Shown here: one piece after another, positions 37,052-45,940 of the stretch
Numbering within the stretch: position 1 is the stretch's first letter
Layout: each line of letters starts with the position of its first letter
Source: an uncultured Bacteroidaceae bacterium
GTDB taxonomy: Bacteria > Bacteroidota > Bacteroidia > Bacteroidales > Bacteroidaceae
Length of the DNA stretch: 64,000 nucleotides
Direction of reading: 5' to 3'
Assembly: GCA_905235575.1 (NCBI GenBank)
Contig: CAJOLZ010000007.1
Span: 1-64,000, forward strand
Translations under genes and position numbers: made by a program
The notes under the pieces: model-generated
The model's input: the letters and a program-made list of their open reading frames with translations, nothing else
The model's database searches: none
Told to the model about the DNA's origin: nothing

Positions 37052-38897
37052 AATCAAAGGGTGTATAAAGATGTCTATTCTCGAACTGCTCTGCCCGTGC
37101 CATGCTGGCTTCACTCAACTCGCCACGCAGATACTGCTCCATCATAAGCGCCCCGATGGGTACACCGAACGTAGCGCCGTAGTGTCCGTTCTCAACATAT
37201 ACACAGATGGCAATCTGAGGGTCGTCCATCGGTGCAAATCCCATGAAGACACTGTGGTCTTGGCCATGCGGATTCTGTGCCGTTCCCGTCTTACCACAGA
37301 CTTCATACCAGGGGCTGATAGCTCCGCGACACGTTCCACCCAGCACAGCAGAGCGCATTCCCTGCACAACCACGTCGTAGTACTGCTGCTCTACCATCGT
37401 ATATCGTTTCTTCGTATAGAGCGTGTCGAGTTCTTCATCCTGAATGTTCTTCACGACATGTGGCGTAATGAAGTAGCCACGATTGGCAATTGTAGCTCCC
37501 AGATTGGCAATCTGCAGCGGGGTCAGGTTTACTTCACCCTGCCCGATGGCGATACTGATGATGGAGAGTGCGTTCCACGATTGCTTGTATGCCTTGTCGT
37601 AGTATTGCGCATTGGGTATCATACCGCGCTTCTCTCCTGGGAGGTCCACGCCGAGCGGATATCCGAAGCCCATCGACACCATGTAGTCCTTCCAACGCGT
37701 CATAGCGTCCTGCACTGTGCTATATTTCGTACGATTGCTCAGCATGTGATAGAGCCCCCAGCAGAAATATCCGTTGCACGAAGTGGCGATGGCCGGAATC
37801 AATGGCAACGGGGAGCCGTGTCCGTGGCAACCCACTGTGAGGCCACGATAATGAAAGCCGCGACTACAGGGATAAGCAGTGGAGGGCACGATAATGCCTT
37901 CCTGCAAAAGTGTCAGCGCCTGACCTGTCTTGAACGTAGAGCCCGGCGGATACTGTCCCATAATGGCACGGTTCAGCAATGGACGGTGAGGGTCTTGCCC
38001 AAGGATGTTGTTGTTACGACCGCGCTGCCGTCCCACCATCATACGAGGGTCGTAGTTCGGACTTGAGACCATGCACAGTATCTCTCCCGTCTTAGGTTCG
38101 ATGGCAACGATGCTCCCCATTTTTCCCGTCATCAACCGTTCGCCGAGTGCCTGCAGGTCGAGGTCGATGGAAAGCGTCAGGTTCTTGCCGGGCACAGGTG
38201 CCTGGTCAAACTGTCCGCCCTGATAGTGTCCTTTGATGCGGCCTCGGGCATCACGCAGCAATATCTCAGTTCCTTTCGTTCCACGCAGTTGCTTCTCGTA
38301 GGAGCGTTCCACGCCCAGTTTTCCTATGTAGTCGCCCGGCTGATAGTAATCGTCAGCCTTGATGTCGTTGGGGCTCACCTCGCCAACGTCACCCAGTATA
38401 TGTGCAGCGTTCGGATACTGATATTGGCGAATGCTGCGTTTCTGCACGTAGAAACCCGGGAAGCGAAACAGTTTTTCTTGAAAGCGGCTGAACTCCTCGC
38501 CGGAGAGCTGACTCATGAAGAGTTGTTGGGTGTATCGACTGTAGCCGGGGTTGCGATAGAGATCTTTTATCTCGGCCATGCGCCGCTCATACCATTCGCG
38601 GGTGATGCCCAGACTGTTGCAAAGGTCTGTGGTGTCCACGCCCACCTGTTCGTTCATCACCACCATGATGTCGTAGGCAGGCTGGTTATAGACAAGCAGT
38701 CGCCCGTTGCGGTCTGTGATTGAACCGCGAGCCGGATACTGGATACGCTTCAGAAAGGCATTCGAGTCGGCATTGCGCTTGAAGTCGTCGCTGAGCATCT
38801 GCAACGAGAAAAGACGTGCCAAGTAGAGCAGCACGATGACAAACGCTGCACCGCCAAGCACATACTTGCGCTTCTCCAAATCGTATTTGACAGCCAT
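37032..38897 (-). CDS. mrdA: Penicillin-binding protein 2 (rod elongation transpeptidase)
   Basis: 621 residues, class B PBP anchored by one N-terminal helix (YVLGGAAFVIVLLYLARLFSLQML). The start is the ATG of MAVKYDLEKRKYV; an upstream TTG is less likely. Pedestal motif RGSITDRNG, active-site serine in PPGSTFKTG (near residue 318), SCN motif in ATSCNGYFCWG, and KTG in CGKTGTAQNP (near 535). It cross-links glycan strands made by RodA and lies directly between mreD and rodA. Confidence 0.95.
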   Translation of the reverse strand: MAVKYDLEKRKYVLGGAAFVIVLLYLARLFSLQMLSDDFKRNADSNAFLKRIQYPARGSITDRNGRLLVYNQPAYDIMVVMNEQVGVDTTDLCNSLGITREWYERRMAEIKDLYRNPGYSRYTQQLFMSQLSGEEFSRFQEKLFRFPGFYVQKRSIRQYQYPNAAHILGDVGEVSPNDIKADDYYQPGDYIGKLGVERSYEKQLRGTKGTEILLRDARGRIKGHYQGGQFDQAPVPGKNLTLSIDLDLQALGERLMTGKMGSIVAIEPKTGEILCMVSSPNYDPRMMVGRQRGRNNNILGQDPHRPLLNRAIMGQYPPGSTFKTGQALTLLQEGIIVPSTAYPCSRGFHYRGLTVGCHGHGSPLPLIPAIATSCNGYFCWGLYHMLSNRTKYSTVQDAMTRWKDYMVSMGFGYPLGVDLPGEKRGMIPNAQYYDKAYKQSWNALSIISIAIGQGEVNLTPLQIANLGATIANRGYFITPHVVKNIQDEELDTLYTKKRYTMVEQQYYDVVVQGMRSAVLGGTCRGAISPWYEVCGKTGTAQNPHGQDHSVFMGFAPMDDPQIAICVYVENGHYGATFGVPIGALMMEQYLRGELSEASMARAEQFENRHLYTPFDYDSREQ

Positions 38898-38908
38898 CCT
38901 TTCTCTGT

Positions 38909-39415
38909 TCAACTACGTTTACTGCGGAAAACTTCTATCACCAGTATGAGCAGAATGGAGAGCAGCGTGCCTGAGAGAAACGAGATGAGCAGTTGCTGAG
39001 CGTGATGGAAGGTGAAGCTCTCCAGAAGGTAGAATGCCAGATGGTGTATGAGCACAAGAAGCACCACGAAGCGGATGTAGTTGGCTCGTCCCATCGTCGA
39101 ATAGTTGGGCATGATGTTGTCGGCTGCGTCGCGCGGAACCATCACGCTGAGCAACGGGTGCTGCACCATGGCTGCCAGGGTCATCGATGCAGTGGCCATG
39201 CCCAGCGTATTGCTGAAAACATCTACGACAAGTCCCATTGTAAAGCCCCACAGAAGAGTTCCGATGCGCGATGCGTTCAGCGGGAAATAGAGCATGAAGG
39301 CCACAAAGACCATCGGCGTGGCATAGCCGAAGAGGTGTATGTGGTTCAGCAGCAGCACCTGCAAGGCTACGAGCGCCACCATCTGCAAAAGATGTATGAA
39401 CTGTGTGAAGAGCAT
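38909..39415 (-). CDS. mreD: Rod shape-determining protein MreD
   Basis: 168 residues with five predicted membrane helices (MVALVALQVLLLNHIHLFG; PMVFVAFMLYF; LLWGFTMGLVVDVFSNTLG; IRFVVLLVLIHHLAFYLLE; LLISFLSGTLLSILLILVIEVF). The block GFTMGLVVDVFSNTLGMATA is typical of MreD. It abuts mreC exactly (stop 39416) and precedes mrdA by 11 bases. Confidence 0.92.
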   Translation of the reverse strand: MLFTQFIHLLQMVALVALQVLLLNHIHLFGYATPMVFVAFMLYFPLNASRIGTLLWGFTMGLVVDVFSNTLGMATASMTLAAMVQHPLLSVMVPRDAADNIMPNYSTMGRANYIRFVVLLVLIHHLAFYLLESFTFHHAQQLLISFLSGTLLSILLILVIEVFRSKRS

Positions 39416-40252
39416 TTACTTTGGAGCTATTTGTGTCATCGAATCGAGTTCCTCTTCGTGTTGCTGCACCACCACGGAGACGTCGCGCAGACGAGCCATA
39501 TCGGTGTTCAGTTCCACCTCCAGCTTGTAGGCCAGTCCGTCGTCGCTGTCGCCGATGTTCGACACCTTTCCCACGTATATTCCGGGAGGGAAGACACTGC
39601 TGAAGCCGCTCGTCTCCACCTCGTCACCCACACTGAAGGTGGCGTGTCGGGGAATGTCGTCGATGTGGGCACGCAGCGGGTCGCCGCCAGTCCATTTCAG
39701 GTAGCCGAAGTATTCCGAGCCACGCAGGCGACAGCTGATGTTGCTGCGCGTATTGAGGACCGACATCACCACGGCATAGTGTGGGCTGGTCTTTGCCACG
39801 ATGCCCACCACACCAGTGCCGCTCACCACACCCATCTCGGGCTGCACACCGTCCAGCGAACCGCGGTCGATGGTCAGGTAGTTGTCCTTCCGGCTTATGC
39901 TGTTCGAGATGATATGGGCTGCTATCAGCGAATAGTCATCGCTGCGCAGGCTGTCGGGCACGGGCAGCGTGTCGGCCGGAGCATCGGAGATCAGGTGTCG
40001 CAGACGGTCGTTTTCGGTCTGCAGCACGATGTTCTGCTCCGTCAGTTGGGCATTGCGTGCGTTCAGTCCGATGTATGCGGTGGCCTTGCTCTCCCATTCG
40101 AGCACCTGCCCCACCACCGTGTTGGCCTGTGTGAGCCACACGCTGTGCTGATATCGGTTGAATTGGAAGAGCATTATGCCGGCCAGTATCTCCAGCAGGA
40201 AGAATACCAGCCAATGGGCATACTGTGCCAGTCGTTCCAGTAGCTCTCTCAA
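39416..40252 (-). CDS. mreC: Rod shape-determining protein MreC
   Basis: 278 residues: short cytoplasmic tail, one membrane helix (HWLVFFLLEILAGIMLF), coiled coil near 65-90 (LNARNAQLTEQNIVLQTENDRLRHLI), then the two periplasmic beta-barrel domains (ITIDRGSLDGVQPEMGVVSGTGVVGIV). The start is probably TTG, one base after the mreB stop; the next ATG would delete the cytoplasmic tail and half the helix. Confidence 0.92.
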   Translation of the reverse strand: MRELLERLAQYAHWLVFFLLEILAGIMLFQFNRYQHSVWLTQANTVVGQVLEWESKATAYIGLNARNAQLTEQNIVLQTENDRLRHLISDAPADTLPVPDSLRSDDYSLIAAHIISNSISRKDNYLTIDRGSLDGVQPEMGVVSGTGVVGIVAKTSPHYAVVMSVLNTRSNISCRLRGSEYFGYLKWTGGDPLRAHIDDIPRHATFSVGDEVETSGFSSVFPPGIYVGKVSNIGDSDDGLAYKLEVELNTDMARLRDVSVVVQQHEEELDSMTQIAPK

Positions 40253-40253
40253 T

Positions 40254-41273
40254 TTACATCAAGAAAGAGAAGTTGCCTATATTCTTCAGTGCTATGCCAG
40301 TGCCTTTTGCCACGCTGTGGAGGGGTGTGTCGGCCACGTGGAAGGGTATCTTTATCTTGTCGGTGAAGCGTTTGGCCAGTCCGCGCAGCAATGCACCGCC
40401 GCCGGTCAGGTAGATGCCGTTCTGTACGATGTCGGCGTAGAGCTCGGGCGGCGTGGCCTCCAGTGCTCCCAGTATGCTGGTCTCTATGCTTGCCACGGTT
40501 TTCTCAAGGCAGTGAGCTATTTCCTGATAGCAGATGTGCACTTCCATGGGGAGGGCCGTGATGCGGTTGGGGCCGTGCACCACATAGTCCTCAGGTGCCT
40601 CGGAGCCGAGGTCGGTCAGTGCAGCACCCACGTTTATCTTGATACGTTCGGCCATACGCTCGCTCACCTTCACGTTGTGCTGGCGGCTCATGTATTCCTG
40701 TATGTCTTTGGTCAGCTGGTCACCGGCCACGCGAATGCTCTTGTCGGCCACGATTCCGCCGAGCGAGATGACGGCAATCTCGGTGCTGCCGCCACCGATG
40801 TCCACAATCATGTTTCCCTGCGGTGCCAGCACGTCGAGGCCGACTCCGATGGCTGCTGCCATGGGTTCGTAGATGAGGTAAACCTCGCGTCCGCCGGCAT
40901 GTTCGGCACTGTCACGCACGGCTCGCAGCTCCACCTCGGTGCTGCCGCTGGGCACTCCGATGACCATCTTCAGCGATGGGTTGAAGAGGCGGCTGCCGGT
41001 GTGCACCATCTTGATGAGACCGCGCATCATCTGCTCGCAGGCGTTGAAATTGGCAATCACGCCGTCGCGCAGCGGACGTATGGTTATTATGTCGGGATTT
41101 GTCTTCTCATACATCATCTTGGCCTTCATACCCACGGCAATCGGCCTTTCGGTACGTCGGTCCATGGCCACCACGCTGGGTTCGTCCACCACAATCTTCC
41201 CATCGCAGGTGATGATGGTGTTAGCCGTTCCCAGGTCCATGGCTATCTCCTTGGTAAATGAAAAAAGTTTCAT
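40254..41273 (-). CDS. mreB: Rod shape-determining protein MreB
   Basis: 339 residues, bacterial actin that positions the elongasome. Actin-fold motifs are clear: MDLGTANTIITCDGKIVVDEPSVVA (phosphate 1), VDIGGGSTEIAVISLGG (phosphate 2) and YLTGGGALLRGL (adenosine). The conserved YLIYEPMAAAIG is present. It heads the mreB-C-D-mrdA-rodA block. Confidence 0.97.
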   Translation of the reverse strand: MKLFSFTKEIAMDLGTANTIITCDGKIVVDEPSVVAMDRRTERPIAVGMKAKMMYEKTNPDIITIRPLRDGVIANFNACEQMMRGLIKMVHTGSRLFNPSLKMVIGVPSGSTEVELRAVRDSAEHAGGREVYLIYEPMAAAIGVGLDVLAPQGNMIVDIGGGSTEIAVISLGGIVADKSIRVAGDQLTKDIQEYMSRQHNVKVSERMAERIKINVGAALTDLGSEAPEDYVVHGPNRITALPMEVHICYQEIAHCLEKTVASIETSILGALEATPPELYADIVQNGIYLTGGGALLRGLAKRFTDKIKIPFHVADTPLHSVAKGTGIALKNIGNFSFLM

Positions 41274-41315
41274 ATATGATGGTTTATATGGCGTTTATAT
41301 GTGTTAGTAGTGTCT

Positions 41316-41912
41316 TTACTTCGTCTCGAAGTATGCGTGTATGGCCGTGTCGTAGTGGCTGCTCACACCGAAAGCCTCGGTGGCAAAGCGGCGGCGGTCC
41401 TCCAGTTCGCTCTCGGCGCCGCGCGTCTTGAGCAGTTCCAGAAGCGAGGCGTACTGAGCCTTCGAGGGAACGATGATTACGTCACGGAAATTCTTGGCTG
41501 CAGCGCGTATCAGGCTGATGCCGCCGATGTCTATTTTTTCGATGATGTCGGCCTCGCTGGCACCGCTCTTCACCGTGTCTTCGAAGGGGTAGAGGTCCAC
41601 AATCACGAGGTCTATGTCGGGAATCTCGTACTGGGCCATCTGACGGCGGTCGTCCTCCAGTTCGCGGCGTCCCAGGATGCCTCCGAAGATTTTCGGATGG
41701 AGTGTCTTCACACGTCCGCCCAGAATGCTGGGATATGTAGTCACGTCCTCCACTTTCTCGCAGGGGATGCCCAGCGACTCGATGAAGGCCTGAGTGCCAC
41801 CTGTGCTCAACAATTCTACGCCCAGCGAGTTCAGGGTGCGCAAAATTTCATCCAACCCGTCCTTGTGGTACACCGAGACGAGAGCTTTCTTGATTTTTCT
41901 TGTTTCTGCCAT
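41316..41912 (-). CDS. purH: Freestanding IMP cyclohydrolase domain (N-terminal PurH)
   Basis: 198 residues covering only the MGS-like IMP cyclohydrolase domain of PurH: KALVSVYHKDGLDEI, ELLSTGGTQAFIESLG, GGRVKTLHPKIFGGIL, IDLVIVDLYPFEDTV, EKIDIGGISLIRAAAKN and the closing SHYDTAIHAYF. Canonical bifunctional PurH is about 500-530 residues and continues into the AICAR transformylase domain. Here a stop follows ETK right at the domain boundary, and the next 42 bases lead to mreB, so no transformylase is encoded locally. It closes the purine ring to IMP; the formyl-transfer step must be done elsewhere. It probably heads the mre transcript. Confidence 0.88.
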   Translation of the reverse strand: MAETRKIKKALVSVYHKDGLDEILRTLNSLGVELLSTGGTQAFIESLGIPCEKVEDVTTYPSILGGRVKTLHPKIFGGILGRRELEDDRRQMAQYEIPDIDLVIVDLYPFEDTVKSGASEADIIEKIDIGGISLIRAAAKNFRDVIIVPSKAQYASLLELLKTRGAESELEDRRRFATEAFGVSSHYDTAIHAYFETK

Positions 41913-41955
41913 ATCGTTTTATGCTTGTTAAAAGGGTTAGCGCAAAGTATGCGTG

Positions 41956-41963
41956 CAAAATTA
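41956..41963 (-). promoter_or_regulatory. -7 element upstream of the purH-mre cluster
   Basis: Minus-strand TAATTTTG about 44 bases before the purH start. The upstream partner is not a clear TTTG. Confidence 0.5.
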
Positions 41964-42214
41964 CACATTTTCTTCTGAAACGAAGAAAAAAGCGTCCACT
42001 TTTTCGCGCCCGCGCGTCACATTTTGAGCCGAGAGAATTTACAATGTAATATATTTTCGTATTGAGAAGAGTACAGGAAAACGCCGCTGGAGAGAGCCGA
42101 CAATCTCCGTCGAGACTCCGCGAAAGAGGTGTTCCGAGGCGTCTCTCGAGCAGCATCGCAACACGTTATCTTTCAATATCATACAAGAAGCAGAGAAATA
42201 ACAGCGTGGAAATG

Positions 42215-42310
42215 TTAAAATCACGACGTGCCGCGACGGCCGTCGCAGCACGTTCTTCAGGCCTTCGCAACGTGGTGCGTTGGGCGTCGCTCCACGCTGT
42301 TCCGACCCAC
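42215..42310 (+). repeat. GC-rich palindromic repeat, core-only divergent copy
   Basis: GTGCCGCGACGGCCGTCGCAGCAC (palindromic, about 42228-42251), then CTTCGCAACGTGGTGCG and GGGCGTCGCTCCACG. It is preceded by GAAATGTTAAAA, shared as GAAGTGTTAAAA with the copy at 59802. It lies in the 41913-42399 gap; apart from the purH promoter nothing else is recognised there. Confidence 0.75.
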
Positions 42311-42399
42311 GTTTCACGGAGCAGGACACGAAAGAGGCTGTCCGAGGACGTCCGGATGTAAGTTTTTCGGAAAGATTTCATAAGGATGGCCACACTACC

Positions 42400-43095
42400 C
42401 TACTGCGGGTTCACTTCGAGCGGTTTATGCTCGATGCGCGGACGTGGCGGCACGAGGGGTCCGAAGGGCTCCTGCGAAGTGGTGAACGAAAGACCCACGT
42501 TCAGACTGGTTTTCTCCGTGAGGCGCACGCCGACATCGGCACCCACCGTGGTCGAGGGTCGCTCGTAGGGCAATGTCGGTCCCCAGCCGCGGTCGCCGCC
42601 CATCACACCAAAGTCGTGCATCACGAAGCCACCCACGTTCAGCCGGTCGTTGACACGATAGTCCACCATGCCCATCACACCCAGCGAATTCACCTGACTT
42701 CCCCACAACTTGAAGTTCGAATAGTAGCCTCCGACCGCAGCCGTCCAACGGCCGTCCTGACTGACCGGAAAGGCGTAGAGACCAGCGACATCGGTGAAGA
42801 ACGAGGCGCCTCGCCACGGGCTGTGCTTTCCCCATCCCACACGCACCCCGGCTCCAATCTGTGCGTTCAGACCCTCGTGTAGGTCCCATGCGCCCAGCAT
42901 CGCACTTCCGTAGGGAGCGAAGAATGTGGTGGAGGGAGAGATGGCAAACGGACGTGCCGCCAGCGATGGGGCTACGGTGAGCAATGTGTCGCCGCGCTCC
43001 GCAACCTCGGGCGTGGAAGCAGCTTCGCGTTCCTGTGCCATGAGGGCCAGAGGCATCGCGGCTGCCGTCATCAGAAGGAATAAAATCCGTTTCAC
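42400..43095 (-). CDS. Exported protein, probable outer-membrane beta-barrel
   Basis: 231 residues. Signal peptide MKRILFLLMTAAAMPLALMAQ, starting with GTG. The mature part has alternating aromatic/hydrophobic strands separated by Gly/Asp turns (GAGVRVGWGKHSPWRG, FTDVAGLYAF, WTAAVGGYYSNFKLWG, RLNVGGFVMHDFGVMGGD, TTVGADVGVRLTEKTSLNVGLSF) typical of a small outer-membrane barrel. The last 20 residues are proline-rich rather than a barrel end. I do not recognise a family. The -7 element at 43100-43107 ends only 5 bases before the GTG, so the message may be nearly leaderless. Confidence 0.7.
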   Translation of the reverse strand: MKRILFLLMTAAAMPLALMAQEREAASTPEVAERGDTLLTVAPSLAARPFAISPSTTFFAPYGSAMLGAWDLHEGLNAQIGAGVRVGWGKHSPWRGASFFTDVAGLYAFPVSQDGRWTAAVGGYYSNFKLWGSQVNSLGVMGMVDYRVNDRLNVGGFVMHDFGVMGGDRGWGPTLPYERPSTTVGADVGVRLTEKTSLNVGLSFTTSQEPFGPLVPPRPRIEHKPLEVNPQ

Positions 43096-43099
43096 AATG

Positions 43100-43107
43100 C
43101 AAATGTA
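43100..43107 (-). promoter_or_regulatory. -7 element of the exported barrel gene
   Basis: Minus-strand TACATTTG, ending 5 bases before the GTG start codon. No clear -33 partner. Confidence 0.5.
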
Positions 43108-43172
43108 CGAAGAAATAGGTTTTCGGCGCGCACCGAGCCTGTTAAACTTTATGAAACGCTGTGAAGAGAAAT

Positions 43173-43209
43173 AAAAAAAGGCACCGACGCAGAACGTACG
43201 GTGCCTTTG
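43173..43209 (-). terminator. rplS terminator
   Basis: Minus strand: AAAGGCACCG and CGGTGCCTTT form a perfect stem followed by seven T in total, 22 bases after the rplS stop codon. Confidence 0.9.
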
Positions 43210-43230
43210 TGCTTGTTGCGGAAGACGGCG

Positions 43231-43602
43231 TCAGGCCTCGTTGGGCTTCTGAGCCGTGAACTTCTCGGCGATGCGGGCCTTCTTACCCGTGAGCTTGCGC
43301 AGGTAGTAGAGTTTGGCGCGACGCACTTTACCCACCTTGTTCACGGTGATGCTGTCGATGTTGGGGCTCTCGATGGGGAAGATACGCTCTACACCCACGG
43401 TGCCGGACATCTTGCGCACGGTGAAGCGACGCTTGTCCTGATGGCCACTGATCTTGATGACCACGCCACGGTACAGCTGGATACGCTCCTTGTTACCCTC
43501 GACAATTTTGTAAGCCACGGTGATGGTATCGCCAGCCTTGAACTGGGGATGGCTCTTGCCAGTGGCAAATGCTTCTTCAGCAACTTTAATTAAATCAGCC
43601 AT
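43231..43602 (-). CDS. rplS: 50S ribosomal protein L19
   Basis: 123 residues from [43 protein letters not shown]19 sits at the subunit interface. Family blocks FRGVVI-like [36 protein letters not shown] and [20 protein letters not shown] are present. It is expressed alone, between the -7 element at 43694 and a strong terminator, without the trmD/rimM neighbours seen in Proteobacteria. Confidence 0.96.
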   Translation of the reverse strand: MADLIKVAEEAFATGKSHPQFKAGDTITVAYKIVEGNKERIQLYRGVVIKISGHQDKRRFTVRKMSGTVGVERIFPIESPNIDSITVNKVGKVRRAKLYYLRKLTGKKARIAEKFTAQKPNEA

Positions 43603-43693
43603 TGTGATAATGATAATTAAATATTGTTTGTCGATCGCACGTGGGCATAACAGGTCACTCTTTTCCTGCCAGCGACCCACGGGAAAGCGGATG

Positions 43694-43701
43694 CAAAGGT
43701 A
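43694..43701 (-). promoter_or_regulatory. -7 element of rplS
   Basis: Minus-strand TACCTTTG about 90 bases before the L19 start. The upstream partner at 19 bases is TTTA. Confidence 0.55.
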
Positions 43702-43764
43702 CAATAAATTGTTGAAAGTATAAAGTTTCTGCAAGAAAAGTTTCACAGAACCAGTCGATTTTTG

Positions 43765-43772
43765 TATTTTTG
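43765..43772 (+). promoter_or_regulatory. -7 element of the split 5'-nucleotidase operon
   Basis: TATTTTTG preceded at 20 bases by TTTC; 46 bases before the first start codon. Confidence 0.55.
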
Positions 43773-43818
43773 AACCCGAATCAGCCGTTCGGACTGACCT
43801 TAAAAAGACACAAAAAAG

Positions 43819-44559
43819 ATGAATAGAAAGCTCTTTCTGCTGTGCATGGCACTGCTTCCTGCCATCGGCTATGCACAGAAATACAAGGTGCGCGCCATCG
43901 CGGCAGAGCGCATCGAGGTGACAGCTGCACTCGACACGGCACCACACGCTGCAGCCAACGCCATCGTAGCACCCTACAAGCACAGCGTGGACAGCGTGAT
44001 GATGCCGCCCCTGGGCATGAGCCGACGCGCCATGCAGCACGGGAGGCCCGAGAGTCTGCTGGGCAACTGGGCAGCCGACGTCATGGTGGAGACCTCCACT
44101 GCAACGGGTTTGCCACGCGCCGACTTCGGGCTGATGAACGTGGGCGGACTACGCAACACGATGCCCGAGGGCATTGTGCGGACCGGCGACATAATGCTCA
44201 TCTCGCCCTTCACGAACTATGTGGTGGTGCTCGAAATGAAGGGAAGCGACGTGGAAGAACTCTTCCGAAACATAGCCGCAGTGCACGGTGAGGCGGTGAG
44301 CACCGAGGTGAGACTCGAAATCACCAGGGACGGAAAACTGCTGCGCGCCACCGTGAGCGGACAGCCCATCGACAAGGAACGCATCTATCGCGTGGCTACC
44401 ATCGACTATCTGATGGAGGGCAACGACAAGATGTTCGCGCTGAAACGGCACATCAAGGCACACAAAATGAACATCATGGCACGCGACGCAATGGCGGAGA
44501 GCATCATCAAGAACAAGATAATAGACAGCCGGATTGAAGGCCGCATAACTGTGAAATAA
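43819..44559 (+). CDS. 5'-nucleotidase C-terminal (substrate-binding) domain protein
   Basis: 246 residues. Signal peptide [20 protein letters not shown]. The rest is the C-terminal domain of the UshA/5'-nucleotidase family alone: [63 protein letters not shown], and [16 protein letters not shown]. No metallophosphatase domain precedes it; that domain is the next gene. Together they would form a periplasmic nucleotidase from two chains. Confidence 0.87.
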   Translation: MNRKLFLLCMALLPAIGYAQKYKVRAIAAERIEVTAALDTAPHAAANAIVAPYKHSVDSVMMPPLGMSRRAMQHGRPESLLGNWAADVMVETSTATGLPRADFGLMNVGGLRNTMPEGIVRTGDIMLISPFTNYVVVLEMKGSDVEELFRNIAAVHGEAVSTEVRLEITRDGKLLRATVSGQPIDKERIYRVATIDYLMEGNDKMFALKRHIKAHKMNIMARDAMAESIIKNKIIDSRIEGRITVK

Positions 44560-44560
44560 G

Positions 44561-45397
44561 ATGAAGAGAATCATACTTGCAGCCCTCGTGGCAACAGTCT
44601 TTGCGGCTCATGCCGAGGAAAAGAAGCTGTTCATTGTCCAGACCAGCGACACGCACTCCTGCATCGAACCCATATCGCCCGATTTCATAGACACGGCACA
44701 GGCTAACAAAGGCGGACTCATGCGGCGCGCAGCACTTTTTGAGCAGTTGCGCAAGGAACATCCCGACAATATCCTGCTGCTCGACTGCGGCGACTTCTCG
44801 CAGGGGTCGATATACTACAGTCTCTTCCGTGGCGAGGTGGAGATAAAGCTGATGAACGAGATGAAATACGATGCCTGCACCATCGGGAACCACGAATTCG
44901 ACTTCGGATTGGAGAACATGGCGCGCCTCTTCGACATGGCCCGTTTCCCCGTCGTGTGCTGCAACTATGACTTCACCGGCACACCGCTGGAGGGAATGGT
45001 GAAACCCTATATTATAATAGAACGCGCAGGCGTGCGTGTGGGAATCCTGGGTGTCAGCCCCGAACTGGACGGTCTGGTGGCCAAGAATACCTACGGCGAG
45101 ACGCGCTATACGCCGCCCATAAAGGCCGCACAGCCTGTGGTGGACCGACTGCGCAACGAGGAACACTGCGACATCGTCGTATGCCTGAGCCACCTGGGAT
45201 GGGGCGATAAAGAGTTTCAGGACAAGGGCTTCATAGGCGGAACAACGGGCATCGATGTGGTGCTGGGCGGACACACCCACACCTACTTCAAGCACCCCCA
45301 GTACATCCGAAACAAGGAGGGACACGAGGTGGTGGTGAACCACATGGGGAAGAACGGACAATGGGTGGGTACATTGGAACTGGCCATTGAGAAATAA
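44561..45397 (+). CDS. 5'-nucleotidase metallophosphatase (N-terminal) domain protein
   Basis: 278 residues. Signal peptide MKRIILAALVATVFAAHAEE. All metallophosphatase motifs are present: SDTH (Asp30, His32), GDFSQGS (Asp78), GNHEF (Asn110, His111), SHLG, and GGHTHT near residue 229. It starts one base after the preceding gene, which encodes the matching C-terminal domain, so a normally fused enzyme is split with the domain order reversed. It probably releases phosphate from nucleotides in the periplasm. Confidence 0.9.
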   Translation: MKRIILAALVATVFAAHAEEKKLFIVQTSDTHSCIEPISPDFIDTAQANKGGLMRRAALFEQLRKEHPDNILLLDCGDFSQGSIYYSLFRGEVEIKLMNEMKYDACTIGNHEFDFGLENMARLFDMARFPVVCCNYDFTGTPLEGMVKPYIIIERAGVRVGILGVSPELDGLVAKNTYGETRYTPPIKAAQPVVDRLRNEEHCDIVVCLSHLGWGDKEFQDKGFIGGTTGIDVVLGGHTHTYFKHPQYIRNKEGHEVVVNHMGKNGQWVGTLELAIEK

Positions 45398-45411
45398 TCA
45401 CCCCAATATAC

Positions 45412-45458
45412 GAAAAAAGGAGGGGCGGGTCTTGTCGACTCGTCCCTCCTTCGTTTTT
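45412..45458. terminator. Bidirectional terminator between nucleotidase and ferredoxin
   Basis: AAGGAGGGGCGGGT (45417-45430) and ACTCGTCCCTCCTT (45438-45451) pair with G-U wobbles; A run to the left, CGTTTTT to the right. Confidence 0.85.
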
Positions 45459-45471
45459 GTCTCTGATCTTC

Positions 45472-45636
45472 TTACAGCGAGATTGCACCTGTGGGGCAGG
45501 CGTCGGCGCAAGTGCCGCACTCTGTACACTGCTCAGGGTCAATCGAATACTTGTCGCCCTCGGAGATTGCTCCTACGGGACATTCGTCAATACATGTGCC
45601 GCAAGCAACACAGTCATCACCAATTACGTAAGCCAT
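45472..45636 (-). CDS. 2[4Fe-4S] ferredoxin
   Basis: A 54-residue protein, MAYVIGDDCVACGTCIDECP and so on. It carries two classical clusters, CVACGTCIDECP and CTECGTCADACP, in the clostridial-type pseudo-twofold arrangement. It is a low-potential soluble electron carrier, likely partner of pyruvate:ferredoxin oxidoreductase or hydrogenase in an anaerobe. It has its own -7 promoter element (45679-45686) and terminator, so it is monocistronic. Confidence 0.95.
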   Translation of the reverse strand: MAYVIGDDCVACGTCIDECPVGAISEGDKYSIDPEQCTECGTCADACPTGAISL

Positions 45637-45678
45637 AATTTTAATTGTTTTTAGTTAGTTATTTCTCAGTTCCGAATG

Positions 45679-45686
45679 CAAAGATA
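45679..45686 (-). promoter_or_regulatory. -7 element of the ferredoxin gene
   Basis: Minus-strand TATCTTTG, 43 bases before the ATG; the upstream partner is unclear. Confidence 0.6.
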
Positions 45687-45754
45687 GCTATTTTTAGTGA
45701 TACATGCGACATCTTGTGCAGAAATTTTTTCATGTCGGCCCACAAACAGGCGGA

Positions 45755-45862
45755 AAACGATGCACCACGCTTTTCGGGCTGACGCACCACGGTGCGACAG
45801 GCAACGCAGCGTGCTGCGACGGGCATCGCACCACGGTGCGTTTTTCGACACCAAACGGAACG
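45755..45862 (-). repeat. GC-rich palindromic repeat, core-only copy
   Basis: Units GATGCACCACG, GACGCACCACGGTGCGACAGG, CAACGCAGCGTGCTGCGACGG, GCATCGCACCACGGTGCG, followed by TTTTTCG, which marks the inverted orientation. It fills the centre of the 45637-45940 gap. Only the ferredoxin promoter is otherwise seen there. Confidence 0.8.
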
Positions 45863-45940
45863 TGCAAAAACGGCATTTTGAAAGATAAGTGGGCAACGAT
45901 GACAATAAACCGCCCACCGCGCGCGTTATTTATATGAAAT

